Source of the DNA: Whitmania pigra
Taxonomy: Eukaryota > Annelida > Clitellata > Hirudinida > Haemopidae
NCBI GenBank assembly: GCA_021613335.1
Contig: JAJTWR010000266.1
Location: 5,823,501 to 5,887,500, forward strand
DNA length: 64,000 nucleotides
Direction: 5' to 3'
In this document: positions 27,702-38,400 of the stretch, one piece after another
Layout of the letters: each line of letters starts with the position of its first letter
How positions within the stretch are numbered: the first letter of the stretch is position 1
Translations under genes and position numbers: made by a program
Notes under the pieces: model-generated
The model's input: the letters and a program-made list of their open reading frames with translations, nothing else
Database searches by the model: none
Told to the model about the DNA's origin: nothing

Positions 27702-27843
27702 TGTAACGTTTCCGTTTATTTCGATCTAATGACAATAACAGCTAATCAAAAACAGTCCAGACCACAAGATGGCGACGACGTAGACAAGCGTAACAAAAGA
27801 TCTCTAATCGAATTAAAATTTTATATTATAGACATATGTCACA
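27702..27843 (-). repeat. 5' LTR of Gypsy element 1
   Basis: Minus strand TGTGACATATGTC...ACGTTACA, 142 bp, homologous to both Gypsy 3 LTRs (shared GATTAGAGATCTTTTGTTA and GCTGTTATTGTCA). Its partner 3' LTR is missing because the element is cut at 14745. Confidence 0.8.
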
Positions 27844-29493
27844 CTGTCTGTGGAGTAATTACTTTGTTTAAGTTTGGGGCAGAGTCCTCTTGTTCCTGTA
27901 TAGTTTTGAGCAAAGACATTGTACAAAGTACATTGAGGAGGAGTTAGTAAAGCCAAGTAATATTTTAAAGCAAAGTGTTAAATAAGCCAGCAGCCGCCGT
28001 CTTTCCAAGGATGGAAGCTTGAGCAATCTTAGTCTATCCATATATGGATACGATGCTAGGGATAGAATTGAATTAGTGTATCGCCTTTGAATACTTTCTA
28101 TTTTGTCGATTAAATATTTGCGATGAGGATTCCAGACTGTTGAGCCATACTAAAGTATTGGCCTATCATAGGTACAGGAGGCAAGCTTTAGAATATCCTG
28201 AAAAGGATGACTGGATCATCCAGGAGATTGTAGCAGTGATGGCTTCAATGTATGAGTCAAACTTCAAGTATGAGTATAGGTCCATTATAATCTCCAGATC
28301 TTATCGACACGCTGTAGGACATGCCCGTCGATAAAATATTCATGGGAACCTCCTGTCTGTTTGTGCCCTATTACAGAGAAAACTTGACATTTGTCAGGCA
28401 CAAGTTGTAGTTTCCATACGTTACTCCACTGGACCACTTTGTCAAGAGCAAATTGTAGCTGGGTTTTAGAGAATCCGTTCGTCAAAACGTCATCAGCGAA
28501 AAGCTTGCAAACAACATTTGAAGTCCCGAGCAGGCCAGGCAGGTCATTTATGTAAAGCAAAAACAGAGTTGACCCAAGCACGCTACCCTGGGGAACACCA
28601 CTGATGACAAAAGCCTCCTCCAATACAAAGGACTTAAAAGGAGTCCTCGAATCGAAAAAATTACCAAGCCATCCTTTAATGTTGTCTCTAAAACTGAGAT
28701 TTTATTCATAAGTTTGGAATGTTAAACGGAATCGAAAGTCGAAGTATATAATGTCAATGGCATGCTCTGCTTGGAGTTCCTCTGACCATTGCTGATCGGG
28801 CCTGGACAAAACCATGTTGACTGGCATCTATCAACTTTTGATGAGTCAGATGTTGTTTATTACTCACTCCATAACTCTGCAACTTTGAAGTAATGGAAAT
28901 TGGTCTATAGTTTCCAGTTGCCGCAGTAGGTCTTTTTTTATGGATGGGTGTGACCAGTGCTATGTTCCATTCCTTGGGAAATGTTTTGTTTTTAAAAGAT
29001 ATATCGAATATGTGGGACACAGCAAGCCTTTTAAGGAATATATTGGGAATACCGTCAGGTCCTGCTGACAATGAAGAATCCATTATAAGAAGAGTTTTAT
29101 CATACATAAAATGATATCTGGAAAGGGAACAAGGAGGAACATAAGGGACATAATGACATACCGTCATCAATCGTAAAGCCTGAAGTAAAATAATCAGAGA
29201 AGGCGTTTGCAATTTTTGAAGGATCTCTCGTCAAGACACCATCAGGAAGGTCTATCTCAGATATATTGATTCGTGCGTGTAACTTTCTACTTACGAAGTT
29301 ATGGTCTGCCGATGTTCCTGGCACAGAACAGTTCTAATTTAAAAGCTGCATAGTGTTTCTTAATGGCTTTGCTACATGCTTTAACAACATGTTACATCTC
29401 GCTTTGTCCTCATCATTGCAACTTCGTTTCCAAACTCTCCAAAGCTTCGATTTTGTCTGCAGAAACTGGTTGATATGTGGGAGGTAATTTTTC
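27844..29493 (-). mobile_element. CR1-like LINE: reverse transcriptase and C-terminus, decayed
   Basis: Minus frames give 29334-29480 (LHKxxAKPLR-type linker), 28754-29212 (SAGPDGIPNIFLKRLA, FPKEWNIALVTPIHKK, GNYRPISITS) and 28285-28623 (ISGVPQGSVLGSTLFLLYIN and FADDV catalytic block). Further down to about 27,870 come broken C-terminal pieces (KYLIDKIES-like, LCFKILLG-like). Stops and frameshifts are many. The 5' part resumes at 31460 beyond the Gypsy 3 insertion. The 3' end is cut by the Gypsy 1 LTR. Confidence 0.85.
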
Positions 29494-29647
29494 TGTAATG
29501 TTTTCGTTATTTCAGTCTTTAACGGTTTAAACACGATGACAATAACAGCTAATCCAAACAGTTCAGAACACAAGATGGCGACCACCAAACACACGCCTAA
29601 CAAAAGATCTCTAATCGAACAAAATATAAACATAGACATATGTCACA
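29494..29647 (-). repeat. 3' LTR of Gypsy element 3
   Basis: TGTAATG...TGTCACA on the plus strand. A purine tract (minus AAGGGAGA) lies on its internal side at about 29648-29655. Confidence 0.85.
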
Positions 29648-30464
29648 TCTCCCTTATACAACTAATGTCCTTCATTGATCGGATGATGATGGAACTCCTT
29701 CCTTCAGAGATCTGCAAAACGGACTGGAGGTTTGGAGATCCTTCCTGACCTCTATGGGCTCGTCCGTTTGAACTGAAATGACTGGAGGGGATTCCTCTGT
29801 GGCTATGAGATGACGCCGATTTCTCCTGAGTTTTCCACCCAACTCTGTAGTCACGATGTACGATCGGGGCGTCATGCTTGTTGTCCACTTGTCCTAGAAT
29901 CCACTGGCCTTGATGACGTATTCTAACTGTTTTTCCTGGCTGCAGTTCTGGTAGGCTACGAGCTCCTCTGTCGTTTTTTAGTTGTTTCTGGCCATTAACC
30001 GCTTGGGGCATGAGCAGAGATTTTGGAGCTGGCAGTTTAGTTCGAAGAGCTCTAATCATAAGAAGCTGGGCTGGACTGAAGGTACTTCCAGTGATTGGAG
30101 AGGTACGGTATTGCAGAAGACCTATATGAGCGTCTGTTCCTCCTTCATGAGCCTTTTTTGATGCCATCTGTATCACGCTGTCAATCCTGCTTATCAGGTT
30201 CAGCTCCAGACAACTTGGCAGGCCCAAGATTGTAGGTACTTGGCGGTTGACCAGGAAAAAATCGGTCGGATTACTTTTTCCACGATGTTGGATGAGAAAG
30301 GTGACCAATCCTGCTGGGTTTACCTTGTCGTTACTAAATGAAGTGAGTACAGCTTTTGTAGTGCGAAGAGGTGGACGATCTTTCATGTGTCTGAAAACAT
30401 TTTGTGATAAAATGTTCACCTCTGCACCTGTGTATAATTTGCACCTAAGCTTGGTTTTACCCAC
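29648..30464 (-). pseudogene. Gypsy element 3: protease fused to integrase C-terminal tail
   Basis: The frame 29643-30464 starts in the protease (KLRCKLYTGAEVNILSQNVF) and after about 100 residues jumps to integrase-distal sequence (GLLQYRTSPITGSTFSPAQL, then LPELQPGKTVRIRHQGQW). The catalytic aspartate of D-T-G is tyrosine here (LYTGAE), against LDTGAE in Gypsy 1. The join is in frame, so one open frame spans the deletion. A +1 frame carries the natural end PFCRSLKEGVPSSSDQ. Confidence 0.85.
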
Positions 30465-30479
30465 GACGAGTTCTTTCCA

Positions 30480-31322
30480 TCACGATGTTTTTTGATGCGA
30501 ACATTTCCAAGCTTGCCCATTGACACAAAAATGATTGCACTTCATGGACAGAAGATGGACTCTGTCTCGAACTGTGGATCTCTGTCTTGGCGTCGTCTTG
30601 GTATTTCTACAACATCTGGCGTAATGGTTCTGTTTGCCGCAGGACAAGCACTGCTTGCCGTACGCTGGGCTCTTCCTTGGTGGATGCTTTCCTCCACAGT
30701 TTCCACACTGCTTTACATCCAATGCTTGGAGATCGGTGGTGTGTGGTTTTGCGCTCTTTATAGCTAGCACGGCTGAGTCGTCGCCAGTAATACTCTTAAC
30801 CAAGGCTTTGCAGGACTCCGATGCTCTGCAGATGCTAACTGCTCTTTCGAGAGTGAGTTTGTCGTCTTGAAGGAATCTTTCAAGGAGCGAGCGATCCGCA
30901 CATCCGAGTACGATCCTGTCTCTCCACTTGGTCTCCGAACTCACATGACTTTGCTTGGTTCTTCAGTTTGGTAACAAATGCGTCAATCGGTTCATCCGGC
31001 AGTTGTGATAACTGCCAAAAAGCGACCTTCTCCGTGATCGAATTTAACTTCGGCAATATGCTTCAAACTTCTTGATCACTTATTCCAAATTGTTAGCATC
31101 CGAGTTTCTGTCAAACGTGAATGCGTTGAAGAGCATCAGGTCCTAAGTAGCTGAGCATGGCTATCTTGATGCTCTCAGGCTTGTCCAGAGATTCCGAGGC
31201 CGTCAAATGTATATTGAACATTTGAATGAACAATCGCCATTCTTCGGCAAGGTTCGCCGTATCGAATCGAAATGTATAAGATCTATTGAAAATTTGTTGA
31301 ATCTTTCGTCGACTGCGCCATG
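30480..31322 (-). pseudogene. Gypsy element 3: Gag and zinc knuckles
   Basis: 30480-30944 encodes RDRIVLGCADRSLLERFLQD, ERAVSICRASE and zinc knuckles CGNCGGKHPPRKSPAYGKQC and CLSCGKQNHYARCC. The first cluster has Ser where the third Cys might be expected (RKSPAYG). The Gag N-terminus lies between about 30,950 and 31,322 in broken frames and starts ATGGCGCAGTCGACG across the LTR/PBS border. Confidence 0.8.
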
Positions 31323-31459
31323 TAATGTTTTCGTTATTTCAGTCTTTAACGGTTTAAACACGATGACAATAACAGTTCAGAACACAAGATGGCGACCACC
31401 AAACACACGCCTAACAAAAGATCTCTAATCGAACAAAATATAAGCATAGACATGTCTCA
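31321..31459 (-). repeat. 5' LTR of Gypsy element 3
   Basis: Homologous to 29494-29647 but lacks about 10 bp (GCTAATCCAA) and has a changed end (ACATGTCTCA against ACATATGTCACA). Confidence 0.85.
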
Positions 31460-32110
31460 TTTTCCGTCCATATTTGAATACTGTTTCTGAAAATTTTGGG
31501 ACATGCAGTTCAAAAGCCACTCCCATCTGATATCTGAACTCCTGACAAAATTCATCCACTGTGGGACAGAACTGAAAAAGCAAATTCCACATTCCCTGTA
31601 AATATTCATTGAGCATGAGCTTTCATGAAGTTGTGTGTTGTGGATGGCACCGTCTGATTGGACAACCGATGGAAGATTTGGTCTGAATCTGATGACGTTG
31701 TGTTTGAAAATGGGCATAATGTTACTATTCCGGTGATATACTGAGTGAAAACACTAAATCAAGCATATTTTCACATTTTGTTGGAGTTGTATCAAATAAA
31801 TAAATTCCAAAGTCATTAAAAAATACCAGAAACATATTGTAAATTCTATTATTCGGAGCAATGTTTTGAGACCAGTTCATAGACGGTAAATTAAAGTCCC
31901 CAAGGATACAAACTGTATTTAATAGAGCACAGGTGATGTAAACAATCAATGTGAATTGCATAATTCTCAGCAAAGTCAATACCTCCGCTGCGGTAGTACG
32001 CGATCACTCTCCGGGTAACACAACTCCATAAGATGTCGATGCAAACCAATGTGTTTAAACCTTGTGGAAATATCGATGGGACTGTCTCAGTCATCAACAT
32101 TAATAGATAA
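31460..32110 (-). mobile_element. CR1-like LINE: endonuclease domain, 5'-truncated
   Basis: Minus frames 31725-31979 give NTVCILGDFNLPSMNWSQN, the GDFN block of APE-type LINE endonucleases, then NDFGIYLFDTTPTKCENMLD and LVFS. Upstream, 31891-32100 gives RRVIAYYRSGGIDFAENY. The domain start (QxNxRS) is missing, so the copy is 5'-truncated near 32,110. It is the same insertion as 27844-29493. Confidence 0.82.
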
Positions 32111-32199
32111 AACTAATAAATTTATTTTTTTCGCCAGAGTTTTAAAATTTATTGTATTTATTTGCATCAGTCGGCGAATCAGAGTATGGCTGGGATTTC

Positions 32200-33240
32200 C
32201 GCCGGGTTTGTCCGCTCTGAACAGCAAAAGCGCACGGCTGCGGTTGATACTGAGATCCATTGCCGCGAGATCAAACGACTGCTCAAGACATAAGAGGAAA
32301 TCAAAAAAAAGCCCTGAAGTTTGAAGAGATCAAGGTCCAAATCCAGCATGACCTCCACAGCTGGAATCACTTCACAAGATGGTCCAAAGCGAGTGCTTCA
32401 GTTAGAGCCTCGCTATTGGTGCAAGAATGTCGGAGGGTATTGGGAAATCAAAGGCGGTGCAGCAGGCCCAACACGGACAATGGATTACGTTAAAAGACGT
32501 CGTGCAGAGATCGATCACATGGAACATGTCTACACTCAGACTGGCCTTTGTCGTCCGATCAATTTATGACTCGAAAACTTGCAGAGATGGAAAATCACGC
32601 AGGACGCCAAATGCACTGCGGAGAGAGACAGACTCTCAGACATGCGCCACAACCTACTCGTTGCAATTGAGGCGACAAAGGCTGCCTGCTCCAGCGCCTA
32701 ATGCTCAGGAATCTGCTCCACAGCGAAGGGTTCATTTCCTGCACGAGGGCACCTCTCAGTTCGCAAGGAACAGATGCAGAGCGAGAAGGAGACATCCTTG
32801 AAAACGCCAACGATTGGGAAATTGCGGCCAATGTAAAAGGGTTAAGGCACTACCCCCAGCTGCTGACTGAAAGCGGCAAGAGGCCTGATGTGATTCTGTC
32901 ATCAACAAAGACTGACATTATTTTATATTGGTGGAATTGATGGTGCCATGGGAAGACAGAATCGAACAGATCAACATTCCGAAAGAAAAAACATGCATGG
33001 AGTTGACAAAAAGGGTACAAAGTGGGGTTCTTTGCCTTCGAGGTCGGAGCAAGAGGTATGGTCGTTTAATCCACCTACACTTTCATAAGAAGGATTGCAA
33101 GTTATCTCCCTGGCAGGCCTACCACACGAATCGTTCGGAGAACCACCTTCGGAATCGCACTTATCGCCGTGGAAATATAAAATCAGCCAATAGAGGTGCA
33201 TCGCAAGCTAGCCAATAGAGGTGCCTCGCAAGCCAGCCAA
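32200..33240 (+). mobile_element. Retroelement C-terminal region with endonuclease-like domain
   Basis: Plus frames give QQAQHGQWITLKDVVQRSIT and FVVRSIYDS (32427-32560), then NDWEIAANVKGLRHYPQLL, GKRPDVILSSTKTDII (32701-32940) and, after a frameshift, MVELMVPWEDRIEQINIPKE with MELTKRVQ (32928-33010). The series matches the C-terminus of a group of invertebrate RT-like polyproteins: a W-x-x-W segment, RPDxVLxS, then ELxVPWExRxE and a shifted EVGARG. This is the family seen at 3.8 kb. RPD...E followed by ELTVPWE suggests a PD-(D/E)XK nuclease. No reverse transcriptase core is found next to it. Confidence 0.55.
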
Positions 33241-34149
33241 TCAGTTTCAAGCTCTAAACGTAGTATGCAGTTTTTCGTTTAATTATCGGCAATGGCTTCG
33301 GATATAGTCGAGAACATGGAGGAGTGATTTCGGAAGAGCAGAAGGGTGACTTTTGCATATTCCATTGCTTCGACGGTATCGAAGAGGAAAGAGACGAAGG
33401 TCTTCATTAGGATGGAGACAAGAAATCTGCACCCAGTCCCGGTTCAGAAACAGGTTAGTGTACTCAGGTACTGAGGTCAGATGGTATTTCAGCCAATGCC
33501 CGCGTCGTGGCTAAGCCGAAACTCTGTTCGTGGAATGTGCTGGTTGTGTTAGCGCAATTAGAGTCGTCAAAAATCTAGGCGATAAGAAGGTGGCCACTTT
33601 GGGGGTCATTCTCAGCTTTGCGAGTGCGATTCCCGTGAGAACTAAGATTGCTTCAAGTGAAACGGTTATGGATACATAGCCGTTAACTGCTCGGACAAGC
33701 TAAGCGTCCCAAATGCTTGGGGGAGCACTCATTGTAAGAGTGCCAGTTGAAGGAGACGACAGAGAAGCGATGCGCGACATGCGGAAGTACCAGTCACTTT
33801 ACTGGTCTGTCCGCAGCGCAAGATAGAAAAGGAGGCCATTACAATTAGGGCCAATAAGCATGCTCCTACCGCTAGGACTGTTAAAGTCCCGAAGACAACT
33901 TCCCGGTTGTCACACAAAGCAAGCAGGCTGAGCCCTCACAGCCCTCTAATAAGCCTAAGCCTAGGAATATTAATAGCAATTCTAAAATTAGCGAGAAAAT
34001 AGCAGAGAATCAATCAATCGTTACTCGCCGAGTTAATTGAGAATTGAAGAAGCGATGAACAATAAGTTTCAAGAAACCAAGACTAGATGCTGGACGTCCT
34101 CAACCACGTCTTCTTCCTCTTCCTCGAGTGCATACAAGAGGAACCAGTC
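33241..34149. other. Unassigned, probably retroelement-derived DNA
   Basis: Plus-strand frames are broken by stops but contain protein-like pieces (VVKNLGDKKVATLGVILSFA, LIVRVPVEGDDREAMRDMRK). I do not recognise them. They may belong to the ORF1 of a retroelement lying in front of, or fused to, the fragment on the left. Confidence 0.35.
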
Positions 34150-35770
34150 CCTGGAGCAGCCATATAATAATAATAATAATAGTAGTAGTTAATTTATATG
34201 GCGCAGAGGTTCTTCAAATGAGGATTTGAAGAGGTAGGTCTTCAGCTGACGCCTTAAGAGCTCAAGAGTTGGCTGTGACCGGATGAGGGGGGCAGACTGT
34301 TCCAGACGGCGGGCGAGGCATAATAGAAGCTTCGGTTAACTGTGGATGATTTATGAACCGGTTGGTGAAGATAAATTGTAAAAGATGAGCGCATGCAAAC
34401 GGGGACGTGGCTGATAGAGATAAGGGGGATTGGATGTGGTTAAGGAACGATAGGTGAGCAAAGACATTTTGTAAATGATGCGAAGATGTATGGGTAGCCA
34501 GTGCAGTTGCGTCAGGGCCTCCGAGCTGTTAAGATTAGGATCAAGGAGAACAAGTTTAGCTAACTTGTTTTGAATGCGCTAAAGGGAGAGGATAAGGGAG
34601 GCTGAAGCGCCTCAGGAGGATGTTGCAGTAGTCAAGGCGGGAGAGGACCAGGCTGCGTGCGAGAGCAGCAATCATGTCGACCGAGAGGAGTGGGCGGATA
34701 TGTCGTATAGCCCAGATGAGGTGGTTGCAAGATTTTGCTATGGAGGAGGCATGTTGTTTAAAGCTGAGGTGAGAGTCAAAAGTAACGCTGATGAGTTTTA
34801 GGGTAGAAGGAAGAAGGGTGCCGGCGATATTTATTGAAGATGGTGGCAGGGGCGCCGAGAGCCAACAGGGGTCCCGGGGCAGGACATCGTCGCGGGCCCC
34901 TCGTCAAAAAACCGTTAATTCCGGATATAGTCGAGTCTGTTACAGTCAAGTTTCGGATACAGTCAAGCTGATCTCCTGCACCGTGTAAACCTTACGTGGC
35001 TTACTATTTTCGATTATAGTAAATATTCGGTTATAGTCAAGTCAACATCCTACAGTTTTGGACGTGACTATATCCGGAATTGACCGTATTTAGAAATTTT
35101 GTCGCTATAATTGTAAATCGAGATAAATGTTACTATCAAGTTACTATAATGAACAATAATTTACTGTCAAAAAAGAACCATACAATGTATTTTGAAAACA
35201 AATTTTTAATGTGAAGATGCTTCTTATTCACTGGGCTTTGATTTTGACAGGGCTACCATCATGTCATCCCTTGCATCAAGTTTGTTTCGCAATTTTGTTT
35301 TGATTGTCAGCAGGTTGAAAATCCAGTTTCATAGAGGTAGGTTATCCTAGTCAAAAGGTTGGAGATGGGTCTGTAATTAAACGACCCCGCTAGGGTCGAT
35401 GCCTGGCTTTTTTTTTTGGCAAGGGGAGTACCTGCGCGCGCTTGAACATGGAAGGGAAGACAACAAATCTAAAGAAAATGTTAGCTAGTTTGGAGAGGGT
35501 TGGAGCTAGAATTCGGGAATACTTTTTTAGGAGAGAGGTTGAGAAAGGATCTATGGGATGTTTTGTTGGGCAAAGCTCAAATGGCTTTTAAGACAGGAGG
35601 GAGAGTCGAGAGAAGCGTGCCAGTAAACTGCCTGGATGGAAGTGATGATGAAGAAAGTGTATTGGCGATTGATGAATGTTGGCGATTTTTGAGATGAATT
35701 GAATGAGGTGACGAGAGACTGGCATTCGGCGTCGGAGTAGTGTTGCCGAGGGTTACTGTCCAATAATCTC
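34150..35770 (-). mobile_element. CR1-like LINE fragment ending in a (TTA)n tail
   Basis: Minus-strand frames. On the right are TSLLKKYSRILAPTLSKLAN, MFKRAQVLPLPKKKA and FNYRPISNL (35340-35720, RT start). On the left are ALTQLHWLPIHLRIIYKMSL, SFYYASPAVWNSLPPS and LELLRRQLKTYLFKSSFEEP (34190-34510, C-terminus). The 3' end is the triplet repeat at 34168-34190. The central RT is deleted and a small inverted-repeat element is inserted (34912-35088). Confidence 0.7.
34912..35088. mobile_element. Small inverted-repeat (MITE-like) element
   Basis: GTTAATTCCGGATATAGTCG at the left is mirrored by GTGACTATATCCGGAATTGA at the right, about 177 bp overall. Internal AGTCAAGT words recur in both orientations. 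It has no coding capacity and resembles Tc1/mariner or pogo-derived MITEs. A TSD was not resolved. Confidence 0.5.
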
Positions 35771-35783
35771 ATTCGAAGCCGAC

Positions 35784-36815
35784 ATCCCTTCCCTTTTAAT
35801 TTATGATATCCAGCAGAGCGGCACAAAGGTCACGCTTGTCTGGGTCCCTGCGTCTGAAATCCCTAGCAATGAGAAGGCCGATGCTCTGGCAAAAGCTGCC
35901 ACTGCTGAGATCGAGCGGTCTATCAAGGATGTCAAAAGGTCCGTGGCCCACACTGGCAAGCCAGATGGGACGAAGACCCGCGAATCCAACATTACAAGAC
36001 CATAGAGAAACTAAGAGCAAGTTCCAATGTGCCTCAAGGAAGAAGGAGGTCCTTATTCCAGACTCCGAGTTGGAAAATGTGCTCTGAATCACCTGTTTCT
36101 CTTAAAACATCATCCAGACGGAAAGTGCAAGACGTGATGAAAATGGCAGGAAGATGAAAATGTGCAGCATTTCCTCATGTAATGTGCCCTGAGGAGAGAA
36201 ATCAGACCAAATACAAATCTATCAGATATGTTTGCTTAGCAATCCAGCGAGTGTGGACATCATCTACAGATGGATTTGCAAAAATCCGAATCAGTTACTT
36301 TAGTGATTTTTATTTAGACTTTATTTAACTTATTATTATTTCTTCCCAATTATTACACTAATACATATTATTATTTTTTCATAACTAACACTAACTAACA
36401 AGTCCAAATTATCATAGTTAAGCAACGGATTTTAATCACATAAATAAAATAAAAATAAAAGCAGTTCAGGCTGAGTTTCAAACATTCGTGCTAGGGGCGA
36501 CAACAAGGGAATGATAAGAATCACAAACGCAACGTTGGACAGTGCGTATTACATTGTATTATTGAAGTAAATACATAAATCTAAGTAAACAAAAATGTAG
36601 ACTTTAAATGAATCTGTGCCATGAAGACCTTTATTATTAGTCCCATTTATGAAATCAAGTTTCATGTGTATTCCTTGAATGAGGAAGGTAGATTGAGTCT
36701 TGAAAATAAAATATATTCACAATTCTAACCAAATTGGACATAGTTTATTGGAACTAAGCATAATCAAGTTTTAATTATTAAGTCACTTCCATAATAAATT
36801 GTTTAAATCTTCAGA
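35784..36815 (+). mobile_element. RNase H-type LINE: RNase H end and 3' tail, copy A
   Basis: Plus frame 35800-35990: TKVTLVWVPASEIPSNEKAD, then ALAKAATAEIE, the end of a LINE RNase H domain (VxWVPxHxxIxGNExADxLAK), here with AS for GH. After a stop comes LNHLFLLKHHPDGKCKT and VQHFLM, the Cys/His tail. Sequence from 36247 (GTGTGGACATCATCTACAGA) onward is a noncoding tail of about 560 bp that is repeated at 61239-62865. Confidence 0.72.
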
Positions 36816-37215
36816 TTAATGAGCTCGCTGCAATTGACAAAAATTGGTCACGAGTCGCCGTTTCGGTATTGCGTTCTCTCTCTAATTCTTCCTCAAAATT
36901 ATTTTTATTTTAAGATTTGCATCAACTTCCTATTTTGGAATGCAGACTGTTCACGCATGATAATTTGTAAGACAAAAGTGAAGCAATACTTCAAAGGACG
37001 TTAACCAACTCGTTAACCAATTCCATGCTGCAAAGGTTTCCGCTTAACAAGTCTCTGTTCCCTTAACTCCCTAAATATGGAAATCACATATTATAAATGT
37101 ACATATCTTAAGAAACATTTTAAAACATTTTGAGATCAATTCTTGGAGTAAGTGAGTAAGTTAAACAGATGTACCATGATGTGAGACACAGCTTCACTGG
37201 AAGGTATAGAATTTT
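36816..37215. repeat. Pogo-element fragment, repeat of 57253-57545
   Basis: 36816-37025 matches 57253-57462 with scattered differences (shared GCAATACTTCAAAGGACG and TTTGCATCAACTTCCT), and weaker similarity continues to about 37,215. The second copy lies inside the TIR-bounded pogo element, so this is a fragment of the same family. Confidence 0.7.
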
Positions 37216-38400
37216 TTTACAAGAATAAAGCAAATAACGATGTCTTTCATTTTTACATGAAGGTGATTGAAAAATTCATTAAATTAACTACTTTTTATTT
37301 TTAACTTAAACAAACATCAAAATTTTAGAGTCGAGTGAATACAGATCGGCTTACTATAGAAAAAAACATTATTCTAAGTTTGGTCTGGAAGGCAGTTTAG
37401 TATGAAATCTCAGATGAAACAGTAGGTGCACTTTATATGCCCTTCTTCAAGATGTAGGCTATTTGACTCATAGAGATGCATATCCAAGCAAGATGACCAT
37501 TACTGATAAGACGGGCATAACATTTCCAAATAATTAAAGGAACTGCTTCTGCCTGCTAATTTTCTTGCCCTACATTATTCAGAGGAGGAAAATCTAGTTT
37601 TTAGGCCAAGATTATCTAATATGTAAATAATGATATACTTCCTTGTTTTTGGTGAAGAACTTGGGATTGGTTGTGAAAGCGGTACTACCTGTTACGAACT
37701 TCGAGATGAAGACGGTGACACCAAAATTGTAATAGCTTAATAACATGGTGAGGCCATAACGTAGTTATCGACAAACCCAAAAAATAAATTAAAAAAAACC
37801 TATGTCATAGTTTTCACAGAAATCAAACAGAAAAATTTGCAATCAACAAAATATTTAATTTTTTGCTATTCGTAATTTATGTAAATTTAAATTCAAGTTT
37901 TTGGTAAATGAGTAAAAATGACGTTGTGAAACACATCAAACTTTTATTACTATTACAAGAACACTGTTTCATGAAGAATGATACAGAAAGGAGATTTAAT
38001 TAGAAAATATTTAATATTGCAAAGCAAGTTTTCTTTTCCTGTTGCTAGTAGCATTGATTTTCTGCGGAGCATTAAATATTTGAAATTAACCGGAAGCTTT
38101 TGATTAATATCCAAAAATCAGTAAGAATTGAACTTTTTAAATCGCATCAAAGGCAGCCCTTTTATTGAAATTTGCATTTTAGTCGTGCAAAAATGATTAC
38201 GAATTAGTGGGGTTAATATTTTTTGTCTTGTTTGCGCTGCACAAAACTGCAAAACCCTGTCGACGTACAGGATCAGTCTGATCCCGCCGAGAATCTTAAC
38301 TTTTTAAGCAAATAAAAAAAAGGTAAAACATATTAATAACATTAAAAGATAATAGGTCGAGATAAGCCTGTAAAGTTATCTTCCACTGAAATATCTCAAT
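37216..38400. other. No recognisable feature
   Basis: AT-rich DNA with no ORF above noise, no splice-consistent exon and no repeat structure that I can see. Confidence 0.5.

Larger units (their letters stand above)
29489..31464 (-). mobile_element. Gypsy element 3: deletion derivative of Gypsy 1 (TSD TTTTC)
   Basis: The 3' LTR is 29494-29647 and the 5' LTR is 31321-31459. TTTTC flanks it at 29489-29493 and 31460-31464. The interior keeps Gag, zinc knuckles, protease and the C-terminal tail, but lacks RT, RNase H and the integrase core. The LINE reading frame is recovered across the insertion (FKYGRK on the right, NYLPHINQFL on the left), confirming the site. Confidence 0.9.
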
